Positions 61,348-64,000 of a stretch of 64,000 bases of DNA are shown here, piece by piece (position 1 is the stretch's first letter; every line of letters begins with the position of its first letter). The position numbers and the translations under genes are program-made. This stretch comes from UBA1444 sp964521625 (GTDB taxonomy: Bacteria; Bacillota; Negativicutes; UBA1444), in contig CAZFSM010000010.1 in assembly GCA_964521625.1 (NCBI GenBank), positions 1 to 64,000 of the forward strand, in the 5' to 3' direction. Below the pieces are notes generated by a model. It did not search any database. It was not told where the DNA came from and saw nothing but the letters and a program-made list of their open reading frames with translations.

Positions 61348-62442
61348 TTGAACAGTCAATACATGATCGGCATGCCGATCGAACAGGTATCAACTCCGGC
61401 GTTGGTGGTTGATATTGAAATCATGACTCAAAACATGGAAACCATGGCCCAGTATCTTGACAAAGCCAAGACGCAACTGCGTCCGCACGCCAAAACACAC
61501 AAAACACCAGCGATTGGGCATATGCAGATGCAAGCCGGCGCTATCGGGCTCTGTTGCGCAACTGTCGGTGAAGCAGAAGTGATGGTATACTCCGGGATTC
61601 CAGAGGTAATGATCGCAAATGAAATCGTTGATCCTGTTTCGCTAAGACGGGCCGTGAATCTTTCGCGCCAGGCACGTGTGTTGATGATTGTCGATGACTG
61701 CGAAAACGTAAAAAACTTGGCGGCAGTAGCCCGGCAATACGGCGTTGTTGTCGATGTGTTGGCCGATCTTGATGTCGGTCAAGGACGTTGTGGAAGTCGA
61801 GGTTTGGAAAAACTGGAACAAGTGGCGCGTGAAGTGGTGAAGCAAAAGGGCCTTAACCTAAAGGGCGTTTTTGGTTATGAGGGGCACTTGCAGTTTTTGA
61901 CGGATCGTGAGGAACGCACCCGTAAAGGGCTAGAAGCCACCGGTTTATTGGTGAAGGCGGCAAAAGAACTGGCAGGCATGGGGATGAACATTGAAATTGT
62001 CAGCGGCGCTGGAACCGGCACGCATGATATAGCGGCGGAGTTTGCCGAAATGACGGAAATTCAGGCAGGGTCATATATTTTTATGGATGGGACCTACCAA
62101 AAACTGGGCCTGCCGTTTCAACAGTCGTTAACCGTGATGGCTACGGTGGTAAGTCGGCCGACGGATGATCTGGCCGTATTTGACGTAGGCGTGAAGGGGA
62201 TTTCACCGGAGCGGTTTTATCCGTCTTTGCAGGGAGTGACCGGCGGAACTGCCGAGGTAAAAAGCCTATCGGAAGAACATGCAGTCGCAAATATTGCTGG
62301 AGGGTTTGACCCCAAACCGGGCGAAAGATACCATTTTATTCCTAGCCATTGCTGTTCAACTGTCAATTTGTACGACTCGATGTTTGCCACCCGCAACGGA
62401 ATCGTGGAAGCGATTTGGCCGATTGCCGCCCGCCGGGCGTGA
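61348..62442 (+). CDS. D-threonine aldolase / D-serine dehydratase-like PLP enzyme
   Basis: A 364-aa fold-type III PLP enzyme. TTG 61348 is preceded by AGGAGG. The PLP lysine lies in LRPHAKTHK (about residue 53). An alanine-racemase-like barrel covers about 15-255, and the C-terminal metal site PSHCCSTVNLYD (His, Cys) is the zinc site shared by D-threonine aldolases and eukaryotic-type D-serine dehydratases. It acts on a D-beta-hydroxy amino acid. The neighbour at 63783 deacylates N-acyl-D-amino acids. Confidence 0.87.
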   Translation: MNSQYMIGMPIEQVSTPALVVDIEIMTQNMETMAQYLDKAKTQLRPHAKTHKTPAIGHMQMQAGAIGLCCATVGEAEVMVYSGIPEVMIANEIVDPVSLRRAVNLSRQARVLMIVDDCENVKNLAAVARQYGVVVDVLADLDVGQGRCGSRGLEKLEQVAREVVKQKGLNLKGVFGYEGHLQFLTDREERTRKGLEATGLLVKAAKELAGMGMNIEIVSGAGTGTHDIAAEFAEMTEIQAGSYIFMDGTYQKLGLPFQQSLTVMATVVSRPTDDLAVFDVGVKGISPERFYPSLQGVTGGTAEVKSLSEEHAVANIAGGFDPKPGERYHFIPSHCCSTVNLYDSMFATRNGIVEAIWPIAARRA

Positions 62443-62443
62443 G

Positions 62444-63211
62444 ATGAGACAAGACAGCCTTGCCACAGCAAGATATTACGAAGAACAGGAACAATATCAA
62501 GAGGCGTTGGCTGAATACGGCAGAGCGGTGCAAGCAAGCCAGAATGACGCTGAACCACTGCTTTGCCGCGGTGCTCTGCTCGCTGAGCTGGGCCAGTATG
62601 AAGCAGCTATAGCCGATTTTACGGCAGCTTTGGCGATCAATCCTTACGATGGAATGGCCTACAATAATCGAGGCGACTTATATGCCAGTGTTGGCCGACA
62701 TGACGCGGCTATCGCGGACTTTACGCTGGCTTTGTCTGTAGACAACGAAGATGTCGATTCTTATTACAACCGTGGGTTATCATGGGCCGAGCTGGGGAAC
62801 TTGCAAGAAGCATTGGCGGATATGGATAAAGCGTTGTCGCTGGATCCACTTCATGGTGGTGCTTACAATAATCGCGGCTTGATCCAGGTTCGAATCGGCG
62901 AATATCGGCGTGCAGTTGCAGACTTTAGCAAAGCGATTGAAGTGCGGACGGGGTTTGCCTGTTCCTATGACCATCGCGGCTTGGTTTATGAAAAACTGGG
63001 CGATATTTCCCGGGCAATAGCTGATTACACTGCTGCAATTGCGATTGCACCACACAATGCCGATGCTCTATATCATCGCGCCGCCGCCTATTTGACTGTC
63101 GGCGAACCGGCGAAAGCAACTGCGGATTTCCAGTTGCTGCTCCAATATAATGACGCCAAGCATCCGTTAGTCCGGTTGGCGCGGCAGCAGTTACAGACAT
63201 TGGGGCAATAA
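62444..63211 (+). CDS. TPR-repeat protein
   Basis: A 255-aa soluble protein of about seven tetratricopeptide repeats (YEEQEQYQEALAEYGRAVQ; GQYEAAIADFTAALAINPYDGMAYNNRG; repeats every 34 residues), ending in a short helix. ATG 62444 lies 1 bp after the previous stop; the open frame to 62279 would run inside that gene. It is a protein-interaction scaffold of unknown partner. Confidence 0.85.
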   Translation: MRQDSLATARYYEEQEQYQEALAEYGRAVQASQNDAEPLLCRGALLAELGQYEAAIADFTAALAINPYDGMAYNNRGDLYASVGRHDAAIADFTLALSVDNEDVDSYYNRGLSWAELGNLQEALADMDKALSLDPLHGGAYNNRGLIQVRIGEYRRAVADFSKAIEVRTGFACSYDHRGLVYEKLGDISRAIADYTAAIAIAPHNADALYHRAAAYLTVGEPAKATADFQLLLQYNDAKHPLVRLARQQLQTLGQ

Positions 63212-63251
63212 GAAGGGGATATAGTATTGAGTTTGGCGGGGAGGAATCCGG

Positions 63252-63623
63252 GTGTACGGGCGAGATACAATTTATATCATTGGCATAGCGAAATCGCAGC
63301 AACATAATCCAATTACCCAACAATACGGGCGTTTTCTGCTCGGCTTTGTTGTTAACAAGGACACTGGAATTATCGAATCTTGTGGCAGTACGGTGGTCAT
63401 GAAGAGCACGTATGATTTTCTCGACGATCTGTTTCGCGGGCGTAATGTTGATACGGAGGGGGAGTTAATTCGCAGCGAGCTGGAAAATCGCTATTTTGGT
63501 GCGTCGCAAAAAGCAATTATGGTCGCGTTCAGAGACGCGCAGCGGCGATTCCGCTTGTTCAAAAAAGGCGTGCGCGGCGACGTACTGACGCGGCAGGATG
63601 AATTAAGCGCAAGTTCAAATTGA
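63252..63623 (+). CDS. DUF3870 protein
   Basis: A 123-aa protein starting at GTG 63252 after GGGGAGG. It matches the DUF3870 pattern: TIYIIGIAKSQQHNPITQQYGRFLLGFVVNKDTGIIESC, then FLDDLFRGRNV, then RYFGASQKAIMVAFRDAQRRF. Members are often next to amidohydrolases of N-acyl-D-amino acids or hydantoins. Role unknown. Confidence 0.82.
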   Translation: MYGRDTIYIIGIAKSQQHNPITQQYGRFLLGFVVNKDTGIIESCGSTVVMKSTYDFLDDLFRGRNVDTEGELIRSELENRYFGASQKAIMVAFRDAQRRFRLFKKGVRGDVLTRQDELSASSN

Positions 63624-63782
63624 CAGATGTACATTCACGTGCTACAATTTGTTACACAAATTAATTACGGCTGCTTTATTTGCATTACGCAGATGAAATC
63701 CGGCAACATAAACATCCTACAATTCGAGGATGCTTCTGTTTGCCGGATTTTTCTATAAAAATGGAGTATAGGAGGACGAAAA

Positions 63783-64000
63783 ATGAGCAATATTGTGCTG
63801 CGGGGCGGAACAATTATCGATGGGTCAGGCAGTCCTGGATACCGTGGCGATGTATGGATTGATGGCGACCAAATCAGGGCTGTAGGGGAAGTGGAGAGCG
63901 GGATCGCAGGCAAAGAAATCGATGTTTCTGGGCTGGTTGTGGCCCCGGGATTTATTGATTTGCACACGCATACTGACCGAAAAATTTTTGACAATCCACT
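63783..64000 (+). CDS. N-acyl-D-amino-acid deacylase (5' part)
   Basis: An amidohydrolase open to the window end; 72 residues are seen. It starts at ATG 63783 after GGAGGACGAAAA. The D-aminoacylase pattern is clear: NIVLRGGTIIDGSGSPGYRGDVWIDGDQIRAVG, then the metal motif VVAPGFIDLHTHTD (HxH). It would free D-amino acids that the PLP enzyme at 61348 could use. Confidence 0.87.
   Translation, partial: MSNIVLRGGTIIDGSGSPGYRGDVWIDGDQIRAVGEVESGIAGKEIDVSGLVVAPGFIDLHTHTDRKIFDNP

Overview
This window is chromosomal DNA from a diderm Firmicute, most likely a Negativicute of the Sporomusa/Pelosinus/Anaeromusa kind. That is an inference from two things. The block rpsF-ssb-rpsR-DUF2232-gdpP-rplI-lonC-dnaB, followed by purB-purA, is a Firmicutes arrangement. 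A tripartite-type RND efflux pair and an AsmA-like protein point to an outer membrane. No rRNA gene or other strong taxonomic marker is present. Ordinary genes have balanced base composition with AGGAGG-type ribosome sites.

Region by region: 1-2.9 kb is the end of a branched-chain amino acid ABC transporter operon (livH partial, livM, livG, livF), followed by a CBS-ACT protein. 3.6-5.5 kb is a selenium operon (selD, yedF, DUF3343); selD reads through an in-frame TGA that is best explained as selenocysteine. 5.6-18.8 kb is core housekeeping: DUF951, ychF, the S6/SSB/S18 operon, gdpP, L9, LonC, DnaB, a FAD oxidoreductase, purB, purA, tRNA-Lys. 19.2-25.7 kb has HU, a TetR-RND efflux operon and an AbrB-type membrane protein.

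26.26-35.33 kb is a compact integrative element in a tRNA-Gly(CCC) gene, flanked by 48-bp identical repeats. It carries a tyrosine integrase, a large AT-rich membrane protein of unknown function (the probable cargo), a zinc-ribbon/HTH regulator, an IS200-type transposase with hairpins, a structured non-coding segment, a phage/plasmid-type replicative ATPase, a small Xre repressor and RadC. No structural or conjugation genes are seen, so it looks like a satellite-like or mini integrative element.

35.4-41.4 kb is a mixed region: MORN protein, thioesterase, a D-amino-acid transaminase pseudogene with two in-frame stops, cupins, a VanX-like dipeptidase, an ASCH/PUA-like protein and a PLD lipoprotein. 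41.7-47.7 kb is a sigma-54-controlled catabolic cluster: a -24/-12 promoter, a KAS III-like enzyme with an altered active site, a CoA-transferase, an MFS carrier, an iron-sulfur flavoprotein and a PAS-AAA-HTH activator.

47.7-55.3 kb has an AsmA-like protein, LemA with DUF2207, a YqaA-type membrane protein and a PAS/GAF/GGDEF diguanylate cyclase. 55.4-60.5 kb is a decayed island behind tRNA-Thr(CGT): an integrase pseudogene, small exported proteins, a frameshifted IS3 element that truncates a gene, a degenerate duplicate of an Ada-like protein and an oxidoreductase fragment, with an intact M19 dipeptidase among them. 60.7-64 kb holds a glucosaminidase, a D-threonine aldolase/D-serine dehydratase-like enzyme, a TPR protein, DUF3870 and the start of an N-acyl-D-amino-acid deacylase, suggesting D-amino-acid or peptide catabolism.
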